This document shows, in pieces, positions 7,595 to 15,100 of a stretch of DNA of 18,228 nucleotides. The stretch's first letter is position 1. Each line of letters begins with the position of its first letter. The stretch is taken from assembly GCA_046154185.1 (NCBI GenBank), contig JBJXGE010000005.1:1-18228 (forward strand). The letters are read 5' to 3'. The notes under the pieces were generated by a model. That model was not told the DNA's origin and ran no database searches. It worked only from the letters and a program-made list of their open reading frames with translations. The translations under genes and the position numbers were made by a program. This DNA comes from JBJXGE01 sp046154185. Lineage in GTDB: Bacteria; Planctomycetota; UBA8108; UBA1146; JAJFFE01.

Positions 7595-9686
7595 GGGCGA
7601 CGGCGCGTTGTTCGCGGAACTCGAGGATTCCTCGGCGCGGTTCGTTCTGGAGAATCGAGACTTGCACTTGGCTCCCCGGCGCGCGCGGCGTTCCGAGATG
7701 CGCGAGGAAGCCGCGGATGCCGAGGTCGACGAGTTCAACCAAGTCGTCGCGTTCCTCGTTGCGCACGACGGTCGCCGCGTAGTGGGAGCCGGCGGGTTGG
7801 CGACGTAGATACTCGAGCAGCCAGTAGCGCCGCGCATGGCGCTCGATGCGTTGGCGCGTGCGGCTCAAGCTGTCGCTGTTTGACATCACTTCGTGAAGCT
7901 CCACGCTCGTATACGGACACGGTGATTGCGCGATGTGGGCAACGAACTGCCGTTGCACGATGAGATCCGTATAGCGCCGAATCGGCGATGTCATCTGCGT
8001 GTACGCTTCGACGCCGAGCCCGGCGTGGCGGAGCGGCCGCAGCGCCAAACGCGATGGCTTCATGTTGGCGAGCAGCGCATCGAGCGCGGCGGGATCATAG
8101 TTTGATTCCGGCGCCGGGGCGGTTTCGTCAGTGGGACTCTGGGTCTCGTTCGCGTTGTTAGTTTCTTCGCGCGGCGATTCCACGGCCGTCGCCGACGCCT
8201 CGGCGCCCGGACTTCCATCTTGGCCGCGATAGATTATCGGCAACTCGTGGGTGCGCGCCGTCTCGGCTGCGAGTCGGTTATAGAGCACCATGTGTTCTTG
8301 CACGATATCCCCCGCCGGCGACCCGGGGTTCGAGAGACGCAAGGCGATTTCGTCGTCGACGACTTTCACGATCACCTCGCGCCGTTCAAACACGAACGCG
8401 CCATTTGCGCGGCGCGCTTGCTTGAGTTTGAGAGCGACTTCGTGGAGCGATCGGAGCGCCGCCGCGAGCGCGGGCGGCTGCTCGGCGCCCGCCGCGCCGC
8501 CCGCCAAGATTGCGTCGACTTCCTCATACGTCAGTCGATGTTGCACGACGATTTGCGCGCGCGCATATCGCGACGACTTGAGCGTGCCGTCGGCGGCGAA
8601 GTCGAGGAACAGCGAAAGCGTCGGCCGCAAGAGCCCGGCGTTGAGACTCGCGAGCTCACAACTCACGCGCTCCGGAAACATCAGCGTCGCGCCGGTCGGC
8701 AAGTAGAGCGTGACCGCGCGCTCGAAGGCGGCTTGATCGAGCGCATCGTCCTTGTCGACAAAATGCGCGACGTCCGCGATGTGGATGCCGACTTCGAAAC
8801 CATCCACCGTCGCGCGGAAGGAGAGCGCGTCGTCGACCTCGCGCGTTTCGGCATCATCGATACTGAAGCAAATCGCCGCACCGAGCTCCGCGCGCGCGGC
8901 GTCGCCAACGAAGCCGCCGCGGCGCTCGGCCAGCTCGACGGCCGCAACCGGAAAACTCGGATCGATGCCCTCGAGCACCAAGAATCTATCGATGTCGGCG
9001 GGCAGGCGTCCCGTGCCGCGCAAGAGCGCGAGCGCCACTTCCTGCGGCGCCTTCCCCGGCACCGCGAGCGCGAGGAGCCGCAGAATATCACCGGTGTTTC
9101 CGCCGAAGAGGAGCGCGCGCGCTTCACCGAGCGTCGCTTCTTCCTCCGGGCCCGCCGTCACCGTCCCGGGCGCGGCGCTCGCCGCGGTGGCGACAAACTG
9201 CGCGAGCCGTTCGCGGCGTTCGCGACGCGCGCGCTGTTTCGCTGCCGCTTCGCGCAACTCCGCGACATGACGCGGGGCGCGCGGCTCGAAACTCAGACCA
9301 TCGCGCTTAAAGTAAGTCGTGTCGGCAAGGAGCGCGCGCCACAGCGCGATTTGCTGATCAGGGGTCGCTTGCGAATAGTAGAGTTTCGCGAGTTCCTCGA
9401 CGCTCACCCCGCGCGTCCGTGTCTGCACGGATTCCCAGAGCAATTCGATGTCGAGTTCGCCCACCAGCGCGGCCACGCGCTCGTGCGCCTCCGCGATGAA
9501 CGCCGTCGCCTGCGGCTCAGCGACCGGCGCCGGCCAGCCGACTGCGACTTGCTTGAGCGCGCAGGCATCTTGACGCCCGTGCTCGGTGCGAATCTGCAGC
9601 TTCTCGCCCGTGTGGCGCGCGACATAACCGAACCGCAGGTCAGAGCCGTCGAGATAAGCGATCACGCGCTGCGAGTAGTCCGGCAT
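7563..9686 (-). CDS. RNB-domain exoribonuclease, RNase II/R family (cyanobacterial/organellar-like type)
   Basis: This 707-residue protein should degrade single-stranded RNA 3' to 5' in the cytoplasm. The RNB metal centre is SIDDAETREVDDALSF, with D277, D285 and D286. The position equivalent to E. coli RNase II D207 is E283, a conservative change that I recall in cyanobacterial and plastid relatives. The C-terminal RNB signature YTQMTSPIRRYTDL has TSPIRRY at 566-572. An N-terminal winged-helix-like region (about 80-150, LAKLYYSQATPDQQIALW) and a C-terminal S1-like barrel (about 640-700) complete the fold. A charged low-complexity linker (about 488-527) interrupts the RNB domain after IIYRGQ. 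I chose the ATG at 9686 (MPDYSQRVIAYLDG); upstream codons to 9761 encode no homologous-looking sequence. No strong Shine-Dalgarno is visible. Its 3' end overlaps the convergent secreted-protein gene by 32 bases. Confidence 0.9.
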   Translation of the reverse strand: MPDYSQRVIAYLDGSDLRFGYVARHTGEKLQIRTEHGRQDACALKQVAVGWPAPVAEPQATAFIAEAHERVAALVGELDIELLWESVQTRTRGVSVEELAKLYYSQATPDQQIALWRALLADTTYFKRDGLSFEPRAPRHVAELREAAAKQRARRERRERLAQFVATAASAAPGTVTAGPEEEATLGEARALLFGGNTGDILRLLALAVPGKAPQEVALALLRGTGRLPADIDRFLVLEGIDPSFPVAAVELAERRGGFVGDAARAELGAAICFSIDDAETREVDDALSFRATVDGFEVGIHIADVAHFVDKDDALDQAAFERAVTLYLPTGATLMFPERVSCELASLNAGLLRPTLSLFLDFAADGTLKSSRYARAQIVVQHRLTYEEVDAILAGGAAGAEQPPALAAALRSLHEVALKLKQARRANGAFVFERREVIVKVVDDEIALRLSNPGSPAGDIVQEHMVLYNRLAAETARTHELPIIYRGQDGSPGAEASATAVESPREETNNANETQSPTDETAPAPESNYDPAALDALLANMKPSRLALRPLRHAGLGVEAYTQMTSPIRRYTDLIVQRQFVAHIAQSPCPYTSVELHEVMSNSDSLSRTRQRIERHARRYWLLEYLRRQPAGSHYAATVVRNEERDDLVELVDLGIRGFLAHLGTPRAPGSQVQVSILQNEPRRGILEFREQRAVALTDTADTTHS

Positions 9687-10030
9687 AGGAATCGTGTCTC
9701 TGTTTCGCGTCACTCGGTCGACGATCGGTCGCAGAATGGACAATGCGGCCCAGGGTAACACTCACGCTCGAGAACACCTAGTGCGGCTCCGGCGCTGGAT
9801 CGTCGCACTTCAAGTGCGCGCGCCGAATCGCGTTCCGCGCCGGTCGGAGCGCGCCGTCGCCGAACTCCCAGAATCGGCACCCATTCGTCGCCACGTTTGG
9901 TAGACTCTGCACTCGATTCGAAGTGCGATTGGGTCTGCGAACTCACACCAAACTGTCGGCGAAACGGGCAACACGTGCAGCTTCGTCGGGCGAAGCAGAT
10001 TTGGGTGGATCATTGAGGAGGAGAGCGGTG
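9687..10030. other. 344-bp divergent intergenic region
   Basis: This gap lies between the RNase start and the start of the giant surface protein and must hold promoters for both. I find no supported gene: the short frames crossing it encode Arg-rich, low-quality peptides. It contains the extended -10 candidate at 9898-9906 and a strong Shine-Dalgarno (GAGGAGGAGAG, 10015-10025) for the plus-strand gene. Confidence 0.7.
9898..9906 (+). promoter_or_regulatory. candidate extended -10 promoter for the giant surface protein gene
   Basis: TGGTAGACT fits the extended -10 pattern TGnTAnAnT, with hexamer TAGACT (four of six to consensus). Extended -10 promoters tolerate a poor -35, and none is evident here. 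It would give a leader of roughly 115 bases before the ATG at 10031. Confidence 0.28.
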
Positions 10031-13000
10031 ATGAGACTTCGGCTTTGGCGCGCGGCGCGTGCGGTTCTTGTGTCGACTCTTTGCATCTCGGGTGGCGCCA
10101 CCGTCTCCGCGCAAGGTCCGGATGTCATCGTGGGCGAATTGCCGTCGACGACAAAGTGGGGCAACCTTGGCACGGTCTACGCATACTCCGTTGGCACAAC
10201 GTCGTGCAATATCGGAGATCAAGTCCTCCTGTGGATCTCCAGCACCAATCAGCATCCCGTCATCACGCAAAATCTGTTTCGCCTCGCCAATAACCGCTTC
10301 GAGCAAATCGGGCAGGGTTGGTTGAAGCACGGCTTCTGTGCGCTTTCCGGCACCGTGTGCAGTCCGGCTTGCCAAGCGACCGGCTGCGAAACGCTCGGCA
10401 TCAATTGCTCGGACCCGTACTCGGCGAGCCTCAACGGCAGTCAATCTGGGCTCGGCCCGAAGTCAGAGGTCAACGCCGCGACGGGCGTCTTTCCATACCC
10501 GTTCACCGGTCAAGGCACGACCGGCAACGTGCTCTTCAAACGCATCCAAACCGACTCTTCGCTCCTCACGACCCCCGGCGCGCTTTACTTCGTTTCGAGC
10601 CACTACGTGACGCCCGACGAACCGGCGTTCGGCACCCACCTCAACAACGAGGCGTATCGCCGCGTGCTCGTGTCGGGTTCATTCGATCTCAATACGACGG
10701 GCATCACGGAGCGCGAAAAATACGCCATCGAAGCGTGGGTGGATCAGGATCCGAGCGTCACGATGACGATCGTCGATGTAGCGAGCGACGGCCGCTTCAT
10801 TGTCTGCGCGAAAGCCGTGCCGGACGGCGCGAACTGGCGCTACGAATACGCGATTCAAAACTATAACTCGCACCGCTCGGGAGCGTCGCTTTCGATTCCG
10901 CTGCCGGTGGGCGCGACCGCGAGCAACATCGGCTTTCATGACATCGATTACCACAGTGGCGAGATCTACAGTAATACGGATTGGACGGGCACGAGCTCGG
11001 CGAGCGCCGTGACGTGGACAAGCCCGCAGACTTTTTCGCAAAACCAAAACACCAACGCGCTGCGCTTCGACACCGTCTACAGTTTTTGGTTTACGAGCCC
11101 GAGTCCGCCGACGAGCGGCACTGCGACGCTCGGACTCTTCCGCCCCGGTACGCCATCGCAAATGTTGTTCACGACGGTCGTGCCGGGCGATAGCTCGAGC
11201 CCGCCGACAAACAACAATTGCGCGAACGCGCTCGTGGCTGGCGCCGGTGCGACGCCGTTCAATACGACAAACGCGACGACCGACGGACCGTTCGATTCGC
11301 TGTGCGGCATGACGATCGGGCAAGACGTTTGGTATCGCTACACGGCGCCGTGCGACGGAACTGCAACGGTGAGTTTGTGCGGCAGCAGCTTCGATACGCG
11401 GCTCGCAATTTACGCAGGCGGCTGTCCAGGCGCGGCGTCGATCGCGTGCAACGACAACTTTTGCAGCACGCAGTCCGAGGTCAGCTTCGCGGTCGGAGCG
11501 AGTCTCGAGTATTGGATCCGCATCGGCGGCGCCGCGACCGCGACCGGTAGCGGCACAATGGTCATCACGCCGCCCGATTGCACACCGCCCGGAGCTGGCA
11601 ATGATAACTGCGTCGATGCGATTGCCGTCGCCGACGGTGTTCCCGTCGATGGATCGACGACCACTGCGACCGACGATGGCACTGCGAGCTGCGGCTCTTC
11701 CGCGAGCACGCCCGACGTTTGGTACAAATACACGCCGGCGACTTCCGCTACGGTGACCGTCAGCACCTGTAACGACGCGAACTACGACACCGTGCTCGCC
11801 GTGTTCAATGGCTGCGGCGGCACGCAAGTCGGCTGCCTCGACGACACGGCAGGCTGCGCAGGCTTGACGACGATCTTGTCGGTGAGCATGACCGCGGCGA
11901 CGACCTATTGGATTCGCGTCGCGGGCTATAACGGCGCCGTTGGCGATTTCACGCTGACGGTGACGGGCGGCGGCGGTGGAGTTGCGCCTACGAATGATGA
12001 TTGCCAGGACCGCATCGGCCTCGGCCTCGGCGCGACACCGTTCAGCACCGTCGGCGCGACGACGGACGGACCGACGCACGCGGCCTGCCTGGCGGCCGGC
12101 AGCGATCAGATCACGACGGATATTTGGTACAACTTTCCGTCGGGGTTCAACGGTACGCTCACCGTGGCGACGTGCGGCTCCACGTTCGACACCAAAGTCG
12201 CCGTGTATGACGACGCCGGTTGCGCCGACTTTGAGGCGCGACTCCTGGCGTGCAACGACGACTCATGCGCGTTGCAGAGTCAAGTCACGGTTACGGTCGT
12301 CACCGGTCAAAACTACACGCTGCGCGTCGGCGGCTTCAACGGCGCGACCGGCAGCGGCACGGTCACGCTGACCGGCGCACCGAGTTGCACGAGTCCAAGT
12401 TTCTCGGCGCATCCGGCGAGCACGGCGAGTTGCGTCGGCAGCACGATTGTGTTGTCAGCGACCGTCACCGGCACGACGCCGATTTCCTACCAATGGCGAA
12501 AGAATGGTGCGCCGATCTCCGGCGCGACCGCCGCTTCGCTAACCCTCACGTCGATCACGACGACGACGGCGGGCAACTACGATCTGCAAGCGACCAACGC
12601 CTGCGGCACCGCGACGAGTAATGTCGCCGTCGTGACCGTGCTCACGGCCCCGACGATCGGCACGCAGCCGCTCAGCCAAAGCGGCTGCGAAGGCGGTAGC
12701 ATCACGCTGACCGTGGGCGCGAGCGGCAGCGCGCCACTCAGTTATCAGTGGCGCCGCAACGGCACGCCGATCTCCGGTGCGACGGCGAGTTCACTCGTGC
12801 TGTCGCCCCTCACGCCGACTTCGGCCGGCAACTACACCGTCGTGGTAACCAACAGTTGCAGCTCGCTCACGAGCGCGACGGCGCTCGTCACGGTGACGGC
12901 GTTACCGCAGATCGTCGTGCAGCCGGCCTCGCAGAGCGGCTGCGTTGGCACGAGCCTCACCCTCAGTGTGTCAGCGACCGGTGCCACGAGTTACCAGTGG

Positions 13001-14350
13001 CGAAAAAATGGCGCGAGCATCGTCGGCGCGACCAGTGCGAGCCTACTGCTAGCGAGTCTGAGCGCGACATCGGCCGGCAACTATGATGTGTTGGTGTCGA
13101 ATAGTTGCGGCTCAATACCGAGTGCCACCGCAGTTGTGACGGTCCTCACAACGCCGTCCATCACAGCGAATCCGCAGCCGGCGAGCGCCTGTCCAGGCGC
13201 GAGCGTGGTACTCAGCGTGACGGCGACCGGTGCGACGAGTTTTCAGTGGCGCAAGAACAGTGTCGCGATCGTCGGCGCGACGTCGAGTGCGCTCGTCCTG
13301 AGTTCACTCGCCGCGGCGGATGCGGGCAGCTACGACGTGCTCGTGACCAATAGTTGCGGCACGACGACGAGTAGCGCCGCGCAAGTGACGGTGCTGAGTC
13401 CGACGACGATCACGCAGAACCCGAGTGCGCAGTTGGTTTGTTTGGGCAGCGGTGCGAGCTTTACGGTCGGCGCGACCGGCGCTGGCGCGCTCAGCTACCA
13501 GTGGCGACGCAACGGCATCGACGTCGCGGGCGCGACGCAATCGACGTATTCGATTGCGAGCGTGAGCGCCGTTCACGCGGGCAACTACGATGCGATCGTC
13601 ACCGGTGGTTGCGGCTCGGCGACGAGCGCGAGCGCGACGCTCACGATCGCGTCGGCTCCGACGATTCTCTCGAACCCGGCCTCGCAGTCTGTGTGTCAAG
13701 GATTCGCCGTCGGCTTCACGGTCGTCGCGCAGGGCACCGGCACGCTCAGCTACCAGTGGTACTTGAACGGCGGGGCGATCGGCGGCGCGACGGCGGCGAC
13801 CTACAGCATCGCCAGCGCGCAACTTGCGCAGAGCGGTGGCTACCACGCGGTTGTTACGAATAGTTGCGGCAGCACGTCGAGTGCGACCGCGACTCTCACG
13901 ATCACTCCGCTGGCGGCGTGCGACTGCAACTCGAACGGAGTTCTCGACGGCGACGAAATCCTCGGCGGCGCCGCGCTCGACTGCAACTCGAATGGCGTGC
14001 CAGACGAGTGCGACATCAGCAGCGGCACGAGCGCCGACGCCAACTCCAACGGCGTTCCGGATGAGTGCGAGCTGAGCGGATTCACGCGCGGTGATGTGAA
14101 CGCCGATGGTGTGGTCAACATCGCCGACGCGATCTTCAGCCTCAATTACCAATTCGGGAGCGGCGCGGTGCCGAGCTGCCTCGACTCGGCCGACATCAAC
14201 GACGACGCGCTCATCAACATCGGTGATGTCGTGTACTTGCTCGCGTGGCAATTCAACGACGGCCCGGATCCATTGCCACCCTTCGGCGCGTGCGGTTCGG
14301 ATCCCTCGGCCGACACATTCGATTGCGCGAGCTACGACGCGTGCCCGTAG
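10031..14350 (+). CDS. giant secreted multidomain protein: unknown module, 3 PPC-like, 6 Ig-like, Ca-binding repeats, dockerin-like end
   Basis: This 1439-residue protein has a signal peptide (about 1-27, TVSA before QG). An N-terminal module (28-390) of unknown function opens with PDVIVGELPSTTKWG. Three PPC-like domains follow at about 395-515, 522-647 and 653-786, each with a D-(V/I)-W-Y opening and a C-x(n)-DT-x-(L/V)-A-(I/V) core. Six Ig-like domains of 83-88 residues (about 786-1295) share YQWR(K/R)NG, SAGNY and NSCG. Residues 1297-1350 hold D-C-N-S-N-G-V-P-D-E-C thrombospondin-3-like repeats. Residues 1351-1439 are dockerin-like (DVNADGVVNIAD and DINDDALINIGD) with a tail CGSDPSAD. The ATG at 10031 has GAGGAGGAGAG just upstream; an in-frame ATG at 9923 would put 36 basic residues before the signal peptide. 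This is probably an extracellular adhesive or structural protein; no catalytic motif was seen. Confidence 0.92.
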   Translation: MRLRLWRAARAVLVSTLCISGGATVSAQGPDVIVGELPSTTKWGNLGTVYAYSVGTTSCNIGDQVLLWISSTNQHPVITQNLFRLANNRFEQIGQGWLKHGFCALSGTVCSPACQATGCETLGINCSDPYSASLNGSQSGLGPKSEVNAATGVFPYPFTGQGTTGNVLFKRIQTDSSLLTTPGALYFVSSHYVTPDEPAFGTHLNNEAYRRVLVSGSFDLNTTGITEREKYAIEAWVDQDPSVTMTIVDVASDGRFIVCAKAVPDGANWRYEYAIQNYNSHRSGASLSIPLPVGATASNIGFHDIDYHSGEIYSNTDWTGTSSASAVTWTSPQTFSQNQNTNALRFDTVYSFWFTSPSPPTSGTATLGLFRPGTPSQMLFTTVVPGDSSSPPTNNNCANALVAGAGATPFNTTNATTDGPFDSLCGMTIGQDVWYRYTAPCDGTATVSLCGSSFDTRLAIYAGGCPGAASIACNDNFCSTQSEVSFAVGASLEYWIRIGGAATATGSGTMVITPPDCTPPGAGNDNCVDAIAVADGVPVDGSTTTATDDGTASCGSSASTPDVWYKYTPATSATVTVSTCNDANYDTVLAVFNGCGGTQVGCLDDTAGCAGLTTILSVSMTAATTYWIRVAGYNGAVGDFTLTVTGGGGGVAPTNDDCQDRIGLGLGATPFSTVGATTDGPTHAACLAAGSDQITTDIWYNFPSGFNGTLTVATCGSTFDTKVAVYDDAGCADFEARLLACNDDSCALQSQVTVTVVTGQNYTLRVGGFNGATGSGTVTLTGAPSCTSPSFSAHPASTASCVGSTIVLSATVTGTTPISYQWRKNGAPISGATAASLTLTSITTTTAGNYDLQATNACGTATSNVAVVTVLTAPTIGTQPLSQSGCEGGSITLTVGASGSAPLSYQWRRNGTPISGATASSLVLSPLTPTSAGNYTVVVTNSCSSLTSATALVTVTALPQIVVQPASQSGCVGTSLTLSVSATGATSYQWRKNGASIVGATSASLLLASLSATSAGNYDVLVSNSCGSIPSATAVVTVLTTPSITANPQPASACPGASVVLSVTATGATSFQWRKNSVAIVGATSSALVLSSLAAADAGSYDVLVTNSCGTTTSSAAQVTVLSPTTITQNPSAQLVCLGSGASFTVGATGAGALSYQWRRNGIDVAGATQSTYSIASVSAVHAGNYDAIVTGGCGSATSASATLTIASAPTILSNPASQSVCQGFAVGFTVVAQGTGTLSYQWYLNGGAIGGATAATYSIASAQLAQSGGYHAVVTNSCGSTSSATATLTITPLAACDCNSNGVLDGDEILGGAALDCNSNGVPDECDISSGTSADANSNGVPDECELSGFTRGDVNADGVVNIADAIFSLNYQFGSGAVPSCLDSADINDDALINIGDVVYLLAWQFNDGPDPLPPFGACGSDPSADTFDCASYDACP
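11209..12385 (+). repeat. three tandem PPC-like domain repeats
   Basis: Within the giant gene, three diverged copies of a module of about 120 residues begin near NNNCANAL, GNDNCVDAI and TNDDCQDRI. Each keeps the N-C start, the D-(V/I)-W-Y motif, a TV(S/A)-T/L-C strand and a Y-W-I-R-(V/I) or YTLRV strand. PPC (bacterial pre-peptidase C-terminal) domains are non-catalytic secreted beta sandwiches. Confidence 0.7.
12388..13914 (+). repeat. six tandem Ig-like domain repeats
   Basis: Six copies of about 250-265 bp within the giant gene start near TSPSF, TAPTI, PQIVV, TTPSI, SPTTI and ASAPTI. Short identical DNA blocks recur, for example AATAGTTGCGGC in copies 3, 4 and 6 and CAGTGGCG or CAATGGCG in the QWR codons. 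That indicates internal duplication. The cysteine placement is discussed in the findings. Confidence 0.85.
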
Positions 14351-14561
14351 TGGCGCTGATGCGGGAATCTGGCTGGCGATCCGCCGACGGATCCGCTCGA
14401 CACGCGACATCGATGCGCTCGTCCGCTGCCGCTCTTCGGAGCATCCGGATCGGATCGAGCGGCTCGCGGACGTTGGCGGTCGCCAAGTTTTAGATTTTCT
14501 CGAAGTACTTTCGTTCCAATTGCCTGCAATCGACCTCGCATGCGCGACAACCGGCGATTCC

Positions 14562-14570
14562 TGTTAAACT
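14562..14570 (+). promoter_or_regulatory. candidate extended -10 promoter for the small dockerin-like gene
   Basis: TGTTAAACT fits the extended -10 pattern TGnTAnnnT, with hexamer TAAACT (four of six). The nearest -35-like sequence, GCGACA at 14544-14549, is only 15 bp away. The first of the repeated dyads starts 4 bases downstream, so it would lie at the transcription start. Confidence 0.32.
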
Positions 14571-14573
14571 CCC

Positions 14574-14655
14574 ACCCAGTTTGGGTCGCTGGTTCGCACT
14601 CAGTTTGAGTTCGCGGCGCGTGCAATGCTCGCCGCAAGACTCAGCAAGTTTGAGC
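14574..14655. repeat. three related short dyads in a gene leader
   Basis: ACCCA-GTT-TGGGT (14574-14586) and ACTCA-GTT-TGAGT (14598-14610) are perfect 5-bp dyads with the same GTT centre, 24 bp apart. They differ by a paired C/G to T/A change. A looser third copy, ACTCA-GCAAGTT-TGAGC, lies at 14639-14655. They are either repeated operator sites or small RNA hairpins in the leader of the downstream gene. Confidence 0.6.
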
Positions 14656-14695
14656 GCGAGCCGCAAGGAGTCGCGTTTCGAAACGAGGAGAACGC

Positions 14696-15061
14696 ATGCG
14701 CGCATTTCATGGACTCGCGTTCGTGGGATTTTGCCTGGGCCTGGCCTTGGTGCTGACATCGACCGGTCGCGTCTCGGCGGTCGATTTCATCCGTGGCGAT
14801 GCCAATAACGATGGCGAAGTCGACCTGGCGGATGCCAGTCGCATTGTCGGCCACTTGAGTGGCGTCGCCCCGAACGCCTGCCTGGATGCGATGGACGTCA
14901 ATGATGACGGCCAAGTCGACGTCGGCGACCTGACTACTCTCTACATTTACCTGTTTGCTTTCGGCCCACGGCCGGCGATGCCCTTCCCAGAATGTGGCAA
15001 CGACGATACTGCAGACGCGCTTGTCTGCGAGGAGTCGATCTGCGCCGCGCCGGCGCCTTGA
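14696..15061 (+). CDS. small secreted stand-alone dockerin-like protein
   Basis: This 121-residue protein is almost only a signal peptide (1-28, cleavage after VSA) and a dockerin-like module. The two calcium-type loops are DANNDGEVDLAD (35-46) and DVNDDGQVDVGD (67-78), each followed by a hydrophobic helix. The tail contains C100-G-N-D-D-T-A-D, C111 and C116, like the tails of the two large dockerin-like proteins in this window. Classical type I dockerins dock cellulosomal enzymes to cohesins, but here there is no attached enzyme and no cohesin is visible nearby. In planctomycetes such modules are abundant with unknown partners. The start has GAGGAG at 14685-14690. A role as a free dockerin competitor, a calcium-binding surface component or a minimal sorted protein is speculative. 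Confidence 0.88.
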   Translation: MRAFHGLAFVGFCLGLALVLTSTGRVSAVDFIRGDANNDGEVDLADASRIVGHLSGVAPNACLDAMDVNDDGQVDVGDLTTLYIYLFAFGPRPAMPFPECGNDDTADALVCEESICAAPAP

Positions 15062-15100
15062 CTCGTCACTGACTTCCTCCGTGATTTCCAAAGGGGTGCG

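Larger units (their letters stand above)
14351..14695. other. 345-bp intergenic region
   Basis: This gap lies between the giant gene and the small dockerin-like gene. No gene is supported in it. A short dyad (GATCCG-CCGA-CGGATC, 14378-14393) just after the upstream stop could form a weak hairpin but has no T-run. The second half holds an extended -10 candidate (14562-14570), three dyads (14574-14655) and GAGGAG (14685-14690) for the next gene. Confidence 0.65.

Noticed and set aside
8220..9758. 512-codon open frame antisense to the exoribonuclease
   Set aside because: Arg-rich and without motifs, while the opposite strand shows a complete RNB catalytic signature.
9710..9946. Small frames in the RNase/surface-protein gap (9694-9903 plus strand, 9710-9946 minus strand)
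   Set aside because: Arg/Ser-rich, no ribosome binding sites, no recognisable features; the region is better explained as divergent promoters.
10679..12079. Long antisense frame inside the giant surface protein gene
   Set aside because: Low-complexity Arg/Ala translation; the sense strand has clear PPC-like domains. The same reasoning removes the antisense frame at 13304-14410.
12388..13914. Regular repeat spacing considered as a CRISPR-like or satellite array
   Set aside because: The period of about 250 bp encodes continuous Ig-like domains in one frame; there are no identical short repeats with unique spacers.
14378..14393. GATCCG-CCGA-CGGATC as a terminator of the giant gene
   Set aside because: Only a 6-bp stem with no following T-run; such dyads are common in this base composition. 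Mentioned in the gap description only.
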